Positions 39,131-45,311 of a stretch of DNA of 45,311 nt are shown one piece after another; within the stretch, counting starts at the first letter, position 1; every line of letters starts with the position of its first letter. This stretch comes from Variovorax sp. CF313. GTDB taxonomy: Bacteria > Pseudomonadota > Gammaproteobacteria > Burkholderiales > Burkholderiaceae_C. The stretch covers positions 1 through 45,311 of the forward strand of contig NZ_AKIW01000026.1 of the NCBI RefSeq assembly GCF_000282635.1. Reading direction: 5' to 3'. Made by a program: the position numbers and the translations under genes. The notes below the pieces were generated by a model that saw nothing but the letters and a program-made list of their open reading frames with translations, was not told the DNA's origin and searched no databases.

Positions 39131-39667
39131 TCACTCGTTGTCGAGCACTTCCAGGTTGTCGTAGACCATGCGAAGCATGTCCCTCAGCGATTCGGCCTGC
39201 GCGAAGCTCAGCCCCGACAACGACACCCGCTCGTAGAGCTGCGCCAGGGGAATGATCCGCAGCGCGAGGTCGCGCCCCGCGTCGGTCAGGCTCAGGGCGA
39301 GCGCGCGGGCGTCTTCGTCCGACCGGTCGCGCACCAGGATGCCGCGCTGCAGCAGCCCGTCGACCACCCGCGAAAGCGTGGAGGGCTCCGTCGAGGTGTG
39401 CAGCGCCAGGTCGGACAGCCGCTGATGCGCCGCGTGGTGCAGTGCGACGCACACCCGCCACTCGGTCAGCGAGAGGTTGAACTGCTTGAGCTCCCTGCTG
39501 AACGATTGCCCCATCCTTGTTCCTGCACGCGCAAGCAGGTAGGGGATAGCACGCTCCAGGTCGTGCTGAGGCAATTTATCTGTAGATGCATTCAATTCAC
39601 GAACCAATTCCGCCGACGGACCGGGCCGCTCGGAGGAAGGAATCGAGGAGGGTTTTCTCTTTGCCAT
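39131..39667 (-). CDS. MarR-family regulator (GraR-like candidate)
   Basis: The 178-residue protein has a MarR winged helix: LSLTEWRVCVALHHAAHQRL, then LALHTSTEPSTLSRVVDGLL, and wing residues DRSDEDARALAL. The known gra cluster of Rhizobium is repressed by a MarR-type protein, so this is the likely cognate repressor. The ATG at 39667 is chosen over a TTG at 39685. It is divergent from the resorcinol hydroxylase gene, with a 12-bp perfect palindrome in the 133-nt gap. Confidence 0.9.
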   Translation of the reverse strand: MAKRKPSSIPSSERPGPSAELVRELNASTDKLPQHDLERAIPYLLARAGTRMGQSFSRELKQFNLSLTEWRVCVALHHAAHQRLSDLALHTSTEPSTLSRVVDGLLQRGILVRDRSDEDARALALSLTDAGRDLALRIIPLAQLYERVSLSGLSFAQAESLRDMLRMVYDNLEVLDNE

Positions 39668-39729
39668 GGCCGATCTTACAAACAATCGTCGGCGCCTTCA
39701 TAGCGTTAATACCTAGGGTTATTTGATTG

Positions 39730-39741
39730 CATTTGCAAATG
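39730..39741. promoter_or_regulatory. palindromic operator candidate CATTTGCAAATG
   Basis: This perfect 12-bp palindrome lies between the divergent MarR and hydroxylase genes, 60 nt before the hydroxylase start. Its symmetry and AT-richness against a GC-rich background fit a MarR binding site. An imperfect dyad around the CCTAGG at 39710-39715 may be a second half of the control region. Confidence 0.65.
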
Positions 39742-39800
39742 TTTTCTTCTCCAATCAAGGCTCCAACCCGAGATCCATCCAACCCTTCCTGGAGACCCCC

Positions 39801-41066
39801 ATGACAGATGCCGCGAACCCGTTTGCCCAACTCAATCACGTCGACCTCCCGGCCCCCGGCAGGAAATCGCCGGTGAAAGACGCGCCTCCGATCGAATCGA
39901 TAGTTGCATCCGCAAGCGAATTGGTGCCGCTGCTTCGTTCCCGGGCGCAGCGCACCGAGCAGGATCGACGCGTTTCCGACGAAACCACGCGTGCCTTCCA
40001 CGATGCGGGCTTCTTCAAGCTGATGCAGCCGGCGCGCTATGGCGGCTTCGAGTACGGATTCACAGCCTTCATCGATGTGGTGAGCGAACTGGCGCGGGGC
40101 TGCACCTCGTCGGCGTGGGGCTGCTCGCTGGGAGCCATCCACCAGTGGCTCGTCGCGACCTTTCCCGAGGAGGCACAGGACGACGTGTGGCGCAAGGACC
40201 CCGGCGCGATCGTCTGCGGTTCGTACGCGCCCGCCACGATGGCCGAGAAGGTCGACGGCGGCTACCTCGTGCAAGGCAAGTGGCTCTTCGCGTCCAACGT
40301 GGACAACTCCCAGTGGGCCTTGCTGGGCGTGCAGTTCCCGCCCGAGGAAAAAGGCGCACCGCCGACCGCGGGCTTCCTGCTCGCCCCTCGGTCGGACTGG
40401 TCGATCGAGGACAACTGGCACGTCGCCGGCCAGGCGGGCACGGGCTCGAAGGCGGTCGTCATCGACAAGCCCGCCTTCATCCCCGGGCATCGCAAGCTCA
40501 CGTTCGCCGAGGCCTCCTCGAACTGCCCTCCCGGCGCCAGCGTCAATGCGAATCCGATCTACCGCATTCCCTTTCTCTCGGCGGTGCCGGTCTGCCTCGT
40601 GTCGCCCATCCTCGGCACCGCTCAGGGCGCGGTCGACGAGCTGATCGAGCTGGCCGGCTCGCGCGTCACCCGCGGCGCGGTGGCCGGCGCAGGCAGCAGG
40701 CTGAGCGAGTTCTTCCCTGTGCAGTCCCGCCTGGCCGAGGCGTCGGCAAGCGTCGATGCGGCGCGGCTGCTGCTCTACCGCGACACCGCGCAGGTGGAGC
40801 AGATGGCGCTCGACGGCCATGTCATCAGCGTCGAGCAGCGCATCCGCAATCGCCGCGACCATGCCTTCGCCGCGCGCCTGTCGCGCGATGCCGTCGAGGC
40901 GGTTTTCGCCAGCGTGGGAGGCGCGGGCCTGTCGCTGAACCAGCCGATCCAGCGGATGTGGCGCGACGCCAATGCCATCTCGCGCCACATCAGCCTCAAC
41001 TGGGACGCGGTCTCCTCCATGGTGGGACAGTACCTGCTCGGCCTCGAGCCGAAGGGCCAGTACTGA
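39801..41066 (+). CDS. graD: resorcinol 4-hydroxylase, oxygenase component (GraD-like)
   Basis: The 421-residue protein is a group D flavin monooxygenase with an acyl-CoA dehydrogenase fold. Visible parts are DAGFFKLMQPARYGGFEYGF and TSSAWGCSLGAIHQWLVATF in the N-terminal helices, the middle beta domain from about residue 140, and the C-terminal helical domain ending in LLGLEPKGQY. Such enzymes use reduced flavin from a partner reductase, here encoded 14 nt downstream. With the decarboxylase and dioxygenase nearby, resorcinol to hydroxyquinol is the likely reaction. A 4-hydroxyphenylacetate-type hydroxylase is the alternative family member. Confidence 0.87.
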   Translation: MTDAANPFAQLNHVDLPAPGRKSPVKDAPPIESIVASASELVPLLRSRAQRTEQDRRVSDETTRAFHDAGFFKLMQPARYGGFEYGFTAFIDVVSELARGCTSSAWGCSLGAIHQWLVATFPEEAQDDVWRKDPGAIVCGSYAPATMAEKVDGGYLVQGKWLFASNVDNSQWALLGVQFPPEEKGAPPTAGFLLAPRSDWSIEDNWHVAGQAGTGSKAVVIDKPAFIPGHRKLTFAEASSNCPPGASVNANPIYRIPFLSAVPVCLVSPILGTAQGAVDELIELAGSRVTRGAVAGAGSRLSEFFPVQSRLAEASASVDAARLLLYRDTAQVEQMALDGHVISVEQRIRNRRDHAFAARLSRDAVEAVFASVGGAGLSLNQPIQRMWRDANAISRHISLNWDAVSSMVGQYLLGLEPKGQY

Positions 41067-41080
41067 TCGAGGCGCCGGCC

Positions 41081-41626
41081 ATGTATTCCTGGGCTCTGAT
41101 CACGGGCGACGCCGCCGAAACGGCCGATGCCCGCCAACTCCGGCAGGCGCTCGGCGCCTTTCCCACGGGGGTGTGCCTCGTGACGACCACCACGCCGGAC
41201 GGCAAGCGCGAGGGGATGACGATCAACTCCTTCTCGTCGGTGTCGCTGGACCCGCCGCTGATCCTGTGGAGCATCCGCGACGACACGCGCAGCGCCGACG
41301 CGTTTCTTGCGGCGCGCTCCTTCAACCTCAGCGTCCTGGCTGCCGAGCAGCGCGACCTGGCCTGGCATTTCGCCAAGCCTGCGGCGGACAAGTTCGAGCG
41401 CTTCGGCGAAGCCTTCGCCCTTGCATCCAACGGATGCGCGCGATTGACGCGCAGCGTCGCGACATTCGAATGCTCGACGTATTCGCGCCACCAGGAGGGG
41501 GACCACACGATCATCCTCGGTCGCGTGGATCGCTTCTCGCGCACCGACACGCCGCCCTTGCTCTTTCATTCGGGGCAGATGGGCTCGCTGTGGGAGCTTG
41601 CGGAAACGCTGGCGAGGCCGCAGTAG
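41081..41626 (+). CDS. graA: flavin reductase component of resorcinol hydroxylase (GraA-like)
   Basis: The 181-residue protein is of the flavin reductase-like family: LRQALGAFPTGVCLVTTTTP, GMTINSFSSVSLDPPLILWS, RSFNLSVLAAEQ and the late HTIILGRVDRF. It would reduce FMN or FAD with NAD(P)H and hand it to the oxygenase. GAGG lies 8 nt before the ATG, and the gene follows the oxygenase by 14 nt. No further plus-strand gene follows; a short tandem repeat and the convergent racemase gene come next. Confidence 0.9.
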   Translation: MYSWALITGDAAETADARQLRQALGAFPTGVCLVTTTTPDGKREGMTINSFSSVSLDPPLILWSIRDDTRSADAFLAARSFNLSVLAAEQRDLAWHFAKPAADKFERFGEAFALASNGCARLTRSVATFECSTYSRHQEGDHTIILGRVDRFSRTDTPPLLFHSGQMGSLWELAETLARPQ

Positions 41627-41634
41627 CGTTGCGC

Positions 41635-41664
41635 GTGCGGCGGCGTGCGGCGGCGTGCGGCGGC
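41635..41664. repeat. 10-bp tandem repeat, three copies
   Basis: GTGCGGCGGC is repeated exactly three times at 41635-41664, starting 8 nt after the flavin reductase stop, with a partial fourth copy (GTGC). It lies between convergent genes. It may vary in copy number between strains by slippage; no function is evident. Confidence 0.85.
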
Positions 41665-41690
41665 GTGCCGAGGCGGCAGCGCCAGCTGCC

Positions 41691-42386
41691 TCAGCTGGCC
41701 GTGGCGCGCCGCAGCGCCGCGCGTGCCAGCAGGCGCGTCGAGTCGAGCGTCGGCAGCGCGGAGTTGCCGTCGCTCAGCACCAGCGGCAGCTCGGTGCAGC
41801 CCAGCGCCACGGCATCGCAGCCGCGCGCCTTCAGGTTTTCGATCATCCGCTGCAGCGCGGCCGTGGATTCCGGCCGGAACACGCCGCACACCAGCTCGTC
41901 CATGATGATGCGGCCGAGCTCGGCGCGTTCGCCGGCATCCGGCCGCACGGCGTCCAGCCCGGCGGCCGACAGCGCCTGCGGGTAGACCTCGCTGTCGACC
42001 AGCCAGCGCGTGCCCAGCACGCCCACGCGGCGAAAGCCCCGCGACAGCGCCTGCGCCGCGACCACCTCGGCGATGTGCAGCCATGGCAGCGGCGAGCGCG
42101 GCAGCACAAGGTGCATCGCCTGGTGGATCGTGTTGTCGGGGCAGACCAGGAAATCCGCACCGGCCGCCGCCAGCTTGCCCGCCGAGGACAGCATCAGCTG
42201 CGCGACGCCGTCCAGGTCGCCGCGGTCGAGGCAGTCCACATACGCGGCGAGCGAGTGGGTATGCATCGACACCTCCGGGTGCGCGTGGGCCGCGCCAAGG
42301 TGCGAGGCGCCTTCAACGCAGAGCGTGCGGTAGCAGAGCGCGGCGCCTTCGGCCGAGCAACCGACCACACCGATATGCAATGGCAT
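41691..42386 (-). CDS. aspartate/glutamate racemase-family protein
   Basis: The 231-residue protein has the two-domain Asp/Glu racemase fold with the paired catalytic cysteines C82 (VCPDNTIHQ) and C197 (ALGCTELPL). It also has the N-terminal loop VGVVGCSAEGAALCY and VGVLGTRWLVDSEVY in the second domain. The family contains aspartate racemases and also hydantoin racemases or maleate isomerase-like enzymes, so the substrate is not fixed. AGGAG precedes the ATG. It lies 56 nt downstream of the MFS gene on the same strand, so the two may be cotranscribed. Confidence 0.88.
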   Translation of the reverse strand: MPLHIGVVGCSAEGAALCYRTLCVEGASHLGAAHAHPEVSMHTHSLAAYVDCLDRGDLDGVAQLMLSSAGKLAAAGADFLVCPDNTIHQAMHLVLPRSPLPWLHIAEVVAAQALSRGFRRVGVLGTRWLVDSEVYPQALSAAGLDAVRPDAGERAELGRIIMDELVCGVFRPESTAALQRMIENLKARGCDAVALGCTELPLVLSDGNSALPTLDSTRLLARAALRRATAS

Positions 42387-42442
42387 GACAACTTCTCCTG
42401 AACGGGTGAATGGAAGATCGGGCGCGTCCACGGCTGTAGCGT

Positions 42443-43861
42443 TCATCGCCTGTGCGATACCGCCATGCCGGCCTGGCGATCGAGCCGCAGCGTCATCAGC
42501 GTCGCGATGGCCATCAGCAGGCCGACCACGTACCAGGCATGGTGGAAGTCCGCGAGCTGCACGGCCGGCGCGCCGCGCAGCGCCTGCGATGCGCCGAGCA
42601 CCATCGCGCCCAGCGCCACGCCGAGCGCGAGCGACACCTGCTGCAGCATCGTGCCGAGCGTGCTCGCGCCGGCGCGCGATTCGTCGGGCACGTCGGCAAA
42701 GGCCAGCGTGTTGACCGCGGTGAAGTTCATCGAGCGCGCCATGCCCGCCGCGACGAGCAGCACGCACACCCACGGCAGCGGGTCGCCCGGCGACAGCAGC
42801 CCGCAGCCGAACAGCGTGGCGGCGCAGATCGCGCCGTTCACCGTCAGCACCCTGCGAAAGCCGAAGCGCCGCAGCACCGCCGTGGTGGCGCTCTTCATCA
42901 CGAGGTTGCCGCCCATGTACACCAGCAGCATGGAGCCGGCCTGGAACGCGTTCATGCCGAAGCCGATCTGGAACATCAGCGGCAGCAGGAAGGGCGAGGC
43001 ATTGATCGCGACACGCGAAACGAAGCCGGCCGTCGCGGTGGCCAGCGCATAGGTCGGCACCGCCAGCGCGCGCAGGTCGAGCAGGGGCGCCGCCGTCCGT
43101 CGCGCATGGCGCACCGCGGCGGCAGCCGCCACGGCGCCCAGGGCCAGCAGGCCGAGGGTGGTGGGCGAGCCCGGCTGCGGCCCGCCCAGGCGCGTGAGGC
43201 CTTCGACCAGCGCGGCCAGCGCGACGGCGGTGAGCACGAAGCCGGCCGCATCGAAGCGCGCCGGAGCCGCGTCGGTGCGGCGCGGAAACAGCCGCATGAT
43301 CAGCCACAGCCCCGCAAGGCCCAGCGGCACGTTCAGCAGGAAGATCCAGCGCCACGATGCATGCGTGGCGATGAGCCCGCCCAGCGGCGGGCCGATCACC
43401 GGCGCGATGAGCCCGGGCCAGGTGATGGTGCCGATGGCCTCGATCAGCCGGTGCTTCGGCGTCTCGCGCAGCACCACGAGCCGGCCCACCGGCGACATGA
43501 AGGCCGCCGCGGCGCCCTGCAGCACGCGCGCCGCGACGAACACCTCGAAGGTGGGCGCGAGCCCGCAGGCGAGCGAGGCCGAGGTGAAGGCGCCGACCGC
43601 GAGCGCGAACACCCGCCGCGCCCCGAAGCGCCCGGCGCACCAGCCCGCCGCCGGCACCAGCGCCGCCATCGCGATCAGGTAGACGGTGACGCCCAGGCTC
43701 GCGTCGAGCGCGCCCATGCCGAAGCCGGCGCCGATGGCCGGCAGCGCGGTGACGATGATGGTGGCGTCCAGCGTCTCCATGAAGAAGGCGGCCGCCACGG
43801 TGAGCGCGATGCGCTTCGAGGCGCCGTCCGTGGCCGCTGGCGGCTGCGCGGTGTCGTTCAT
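42443..43861 (-). CDS. DHA2-type MFS drug/solute exporter
   Basis: The 472-residue, 14-helix-type MFS protein resembles the EmrB/QacA group: [18 protein letters not shown] in helix 1, [16 protein letters not shown] at the loop between helices 2 and 3, and the antiporter motif region [20 protein letters not shown]. Such pumps export hydrophobic drugs with protons. Its partner racemase gene lies just downstream. The start ATG at 43861 is followed upstream by a 249-nt gap shared with dctA. The substrate is unknown. Confidence 0.9.
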   Translation of the reverse strand: MNDTAQPPAATDGASKRIALTVAAAFFMETLDATIIVTALPAIGAGFGMGALDASLGVTVYLIAMAALVPAAGWCAGRFGARRVFALAVGAFTSASLACGLAPTFEVFVAARVLQGAAAAFMSPVGRLVVLRETPKHRLIEAIGTITWPGLIAPVIGPPLGGLIATHASWRWIFLLNVPLGLAGLWLIMRLFPRRTDAAPARFDAAGFVLTAVALAALVEGLTRLGGPQPGSPTTLGLLALGAVAAAAAVRHARRTAAPLLDLRALAVPTYALATATAGFVSRVAINASPFLLPLMFQIGFGMNAFQAGSMLLVYMGGNLVMKSATTAVLRRFGFRRVLTVNGAICAATLFGCGLLSPGDPLPWVCVLLVAAGMARSMNFTAVNTLAFADVPDESRAGASTLGTMLQQVSLALGVALGAMVLGASQALRGAPAVQLADFHHAWYVVGLLMAIATLMTLRLDRQAGMAVSHRR

Positions 43862-44033
43862 GGAACCGAGTCTGACACCGTCCCGGGCCTAGGGTTTTCC
43901 CCGAGATGTCGATCCGGCAGATCGGACGGGCCCTGCCTGCGCCATCCGGATCGTCGGCGGGGCGCCGTTCGCCCGTTCGCGAAAAGATCCATCAAATCAA
44001 GGACTTGGCGCGCAGTCGACGCGCTGTTGGCGG

Positions 44034-44049
44034 TGGCATGTCGATTGCT
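44034..44049 (+). promoter_or_regulatory. sigma-54 promoter for dctA
   Basis: TGGCATG-TCGA-TTGCT (44034-44049) matches the -24/-12 consensus TGGCAYR-N4-TTGCW, with the exact GG-N10-GC spacing (44035-44036, 44047-44048). It lies 62 nt before the dctA ATG. Upstream, CGATC-N5-GATCG (43910-43924) and ATCCGGAT (43944-43951) could be activator sites. dctA genes in rhizobia are driven by sigma-54 with DctD, so the fit is functional as well as sequence-based. Confidence 0.85.
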
Positions 44050-44110
44050 CAATCACAAGGCCGGCCGTGCGCCCCGCTACGGAGCCTGGCCACGAATTGG
44101 AGACAAACCG

Positions 44111-45311
44111 ATGAGCACCCCCATGGAACATCCCACCGCACCCAAACCCTTCTACAAGTCCCTGTACTTCCAGGTCATCACCGCCATCGTGCTCGGTGTG
44201 CTGCTAGGGCATTTCTACCCCGACACCGGCGCGTCGATGAAGCCGCTGGGCGACGGCTTCATCAAGCTGATCAAGATGATCATCGCGCCGATCATCTTCT
44301 GCACGGTGGTGGTGGGCATCGCCGGCATGGAGGACATGAAGAAGGTCGGCAAGACCGGCGGGCTGGCGCTGCTGTATTTCGAGATCGTGAGCAGCGTCGC
44401 GCTGGTGGTGGGCCTCGTCATCATCAACCTCGTGCGGCCCGGCGCGGGCATGAACGTCGACGTGAGCCAGCTCGACACCAAGGGCATCGCGGCCTACACC
44501 GGCCCGGGCAAGATGACCAGCACGGTCGACTTCCTGCTCAACATCATCCCGAGCACGCTGGTCGATGCCTTCGCCAAGGGCGAGATCCTGCAGGTGCTGC
44601 TGATCGCTGTGCTGTTCGGCTTCGCGCTGCACCGCTTCGGCGGGCGTGGCACGCTGGTGTTCGACGTGATCGAGAAGGGCTCGCACGTGCTCTTCGTGAT
44701 CGTCGGCTACATCATGAAGCTGGCGCCCATCGGCGCCTTCGGCGCGATGGCCTTCACCATCGGCAAGTACGGCGTGAGCTCGCTGCTGCAGCTGGGCCAG
44801 CTGATGGCCACCTTCTACGCCACCTGCCTGTTCTTCATCTTCGTGGTGCTGGGGCTCATCGCGCGCTTCCACGGCTTCAGCATCTGGAAGTTCATCAAGT
44901 ACATCAAGGAAGAGCTGCTGATCGTGCTGGGCACGTCGTCGAGCGAGTCGGTGCTGCCGCGCATGATGGCCAAGCTGGAGAACCTGGGTGCGAAGAAGTC
45001 GGTGGTCGGGCTGGTGGTGCCCACGGGCTACTCGTTCAACCTCGACGGCACCTCGATCTACCTGACGATGGCGGCCGTGTTCATCGCGCAGGCCACCAAC
45101 ACCGACATGACCCTCACGCAGCAGCTCACGCTGCTGGCCGTGCTGCTGCTCACCTCGAAGGGCGCGGCGGGCGTCACGGGCAGCGGCTTCATCGTGCTGG
45201 CGGCCACGCTGTCGGCCGTGGGGCACGTGCCGGTGGCGGGCCTTGCGCTGATCCTGGGCATCGACCGCTTCATGTCGGAAGCCCGCGCGCTGACCAACCT
45301 GATCGGCAACG
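44111..45311 (+). CDS. dctA: C4-dicarboxylate transporter DctA (3' end beyond the window)
   Basis: DctA imports succinate, fumarate and malate with protons or sodium across the inner membrane. The visible 400 codons have the glutamate/aspartate-transporter-like fold: [20 protein letters not shown] in helix 1, [20 protein letters not shown], the serine-rich hairpin [15 protein letters not shown] and the substrate-site motif [13 protein letters not shown]. The frame is open at the window end, with roughly 40-50 residues missing. GGAGA precedes the ATG by about 7 nt. A sigma-54 promoter lies upstream, but no dctBD genes are in the window. Confidence 0.96.
   Translation, partial: MSTPMEHPTAPKPFYKSLYFQVITAIVLGVLLGHFYPDTGASMKPLGDGFIKLIKMIIAPIIFCTVVVGIAGMEDMKKVGKTGGLALLYFEIVSSVALVVGLVIINLVRPGAGMNVDVSQLDTKGIAAYTGPGKMTSTVDFLLNIIPSTLVDAFAKGEILQVLLIAVLFGFALHRFGGRGTLVFDVIEKGSHVLFVIVGYIMKLAPIGAFGAMAFTIGKYGVSSLLQLGQLMATFYATCLFFIFVVLGLIARFHGFSIWKFIKYIKEELLIVLGTSSSESVLPRMMAKLENLGAKKSVVGLVVPTGYSFNLDGTSIYLTMAAVFIAQATNTDMTLTQQLTLLAVLLLTSKGAAGVTGSGFIVLAATLSAVGHVPVAGLALILGIDRFMSEARALTNLIGN

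Overview
The window is GC-rich DNA from a betaproteobacterium, most likely a Burkholderiales/Comamonadaceae member close to Variovorax. This rests on the order tuf-tRNA-Trp-secE-nusG-rplKAJL-rpoBC, the downstream block rsmB-DUF4390-ntrY-ntrX, and the protein sequences as I recall these families. No database search was run.

Region 1 (1-12.4 kb) is the core transcription/translation block: the end of tuf, tRNA-Trp, secE, nusG, four ribosomal protein genes, then rpoB and rpoC, closed by a strong terminator at 12403. Non-coding structure sits before rplK, before rplJ (L10 leader) and between rplL and rpoB. Region 2 (12.4-18.4 kb) holds a LemA-like membrane protein, then the tightly packed rsmB, DUF4390 protein, NtrY-type kinase and a short NtrX-type regulator without an AAA+ domain, then tRNA-Phe.

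Region 3 (18.4-22.8 kb) is an accessory patch at tRNA-Phe. It holds a decayed tyrosine integrase fused to a decayed AraC regulator, an alpha/beta hydrolase with a divergent MerR regulator sharing a textbook 19-bp-spacer promoter, an intact 1157-bp IS5-family element with CTAG target duplication, an orphan gene end, and an AraC regulator.

Region 4 (22.9-33 kb) is a LysR gene divergent from a long same-strand cluster: pirin, YcaC-like hydrolase, XapX protein, Tat-type amidohydrolase, DoxX, MFS exporter, Dps, alpha/beta hydrolase, small acetyltransferase and a membrane-anchored ABM protein. The mix suggests quinone, phenol or oxidative stress handling, but the substrate is unknown. A DUF1275 membrane protein and an AraC regulator follow on the other strand.

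Region 5 (34.3-41.6 kb) is a catabolic cluster for gamma-resorcylate (2,6-dihydroxybenzoate). It has an AAHS uptake transporter, gamma-resorcylate decarboxylase, hydroxyquinol 1,2-dioxygenase, a Dabb protein, LysR and MarR regulators, and a two-component resorcinol hydroxylase (oxygenase plus flavin reductase). The predicted route is gamma-resorcylate to resorcinol to hydroxyquinol to maleylacetate. The maleylacetate reductase expected next is not in the window.

Region 6 (41.7-45.3 kb) carries an Asp/Glu racemase-family protein and a DHA2-type MFS transporter on the minus strand, and the first 400 codons of dctA behind a near-consensus sigma-54 promoter.
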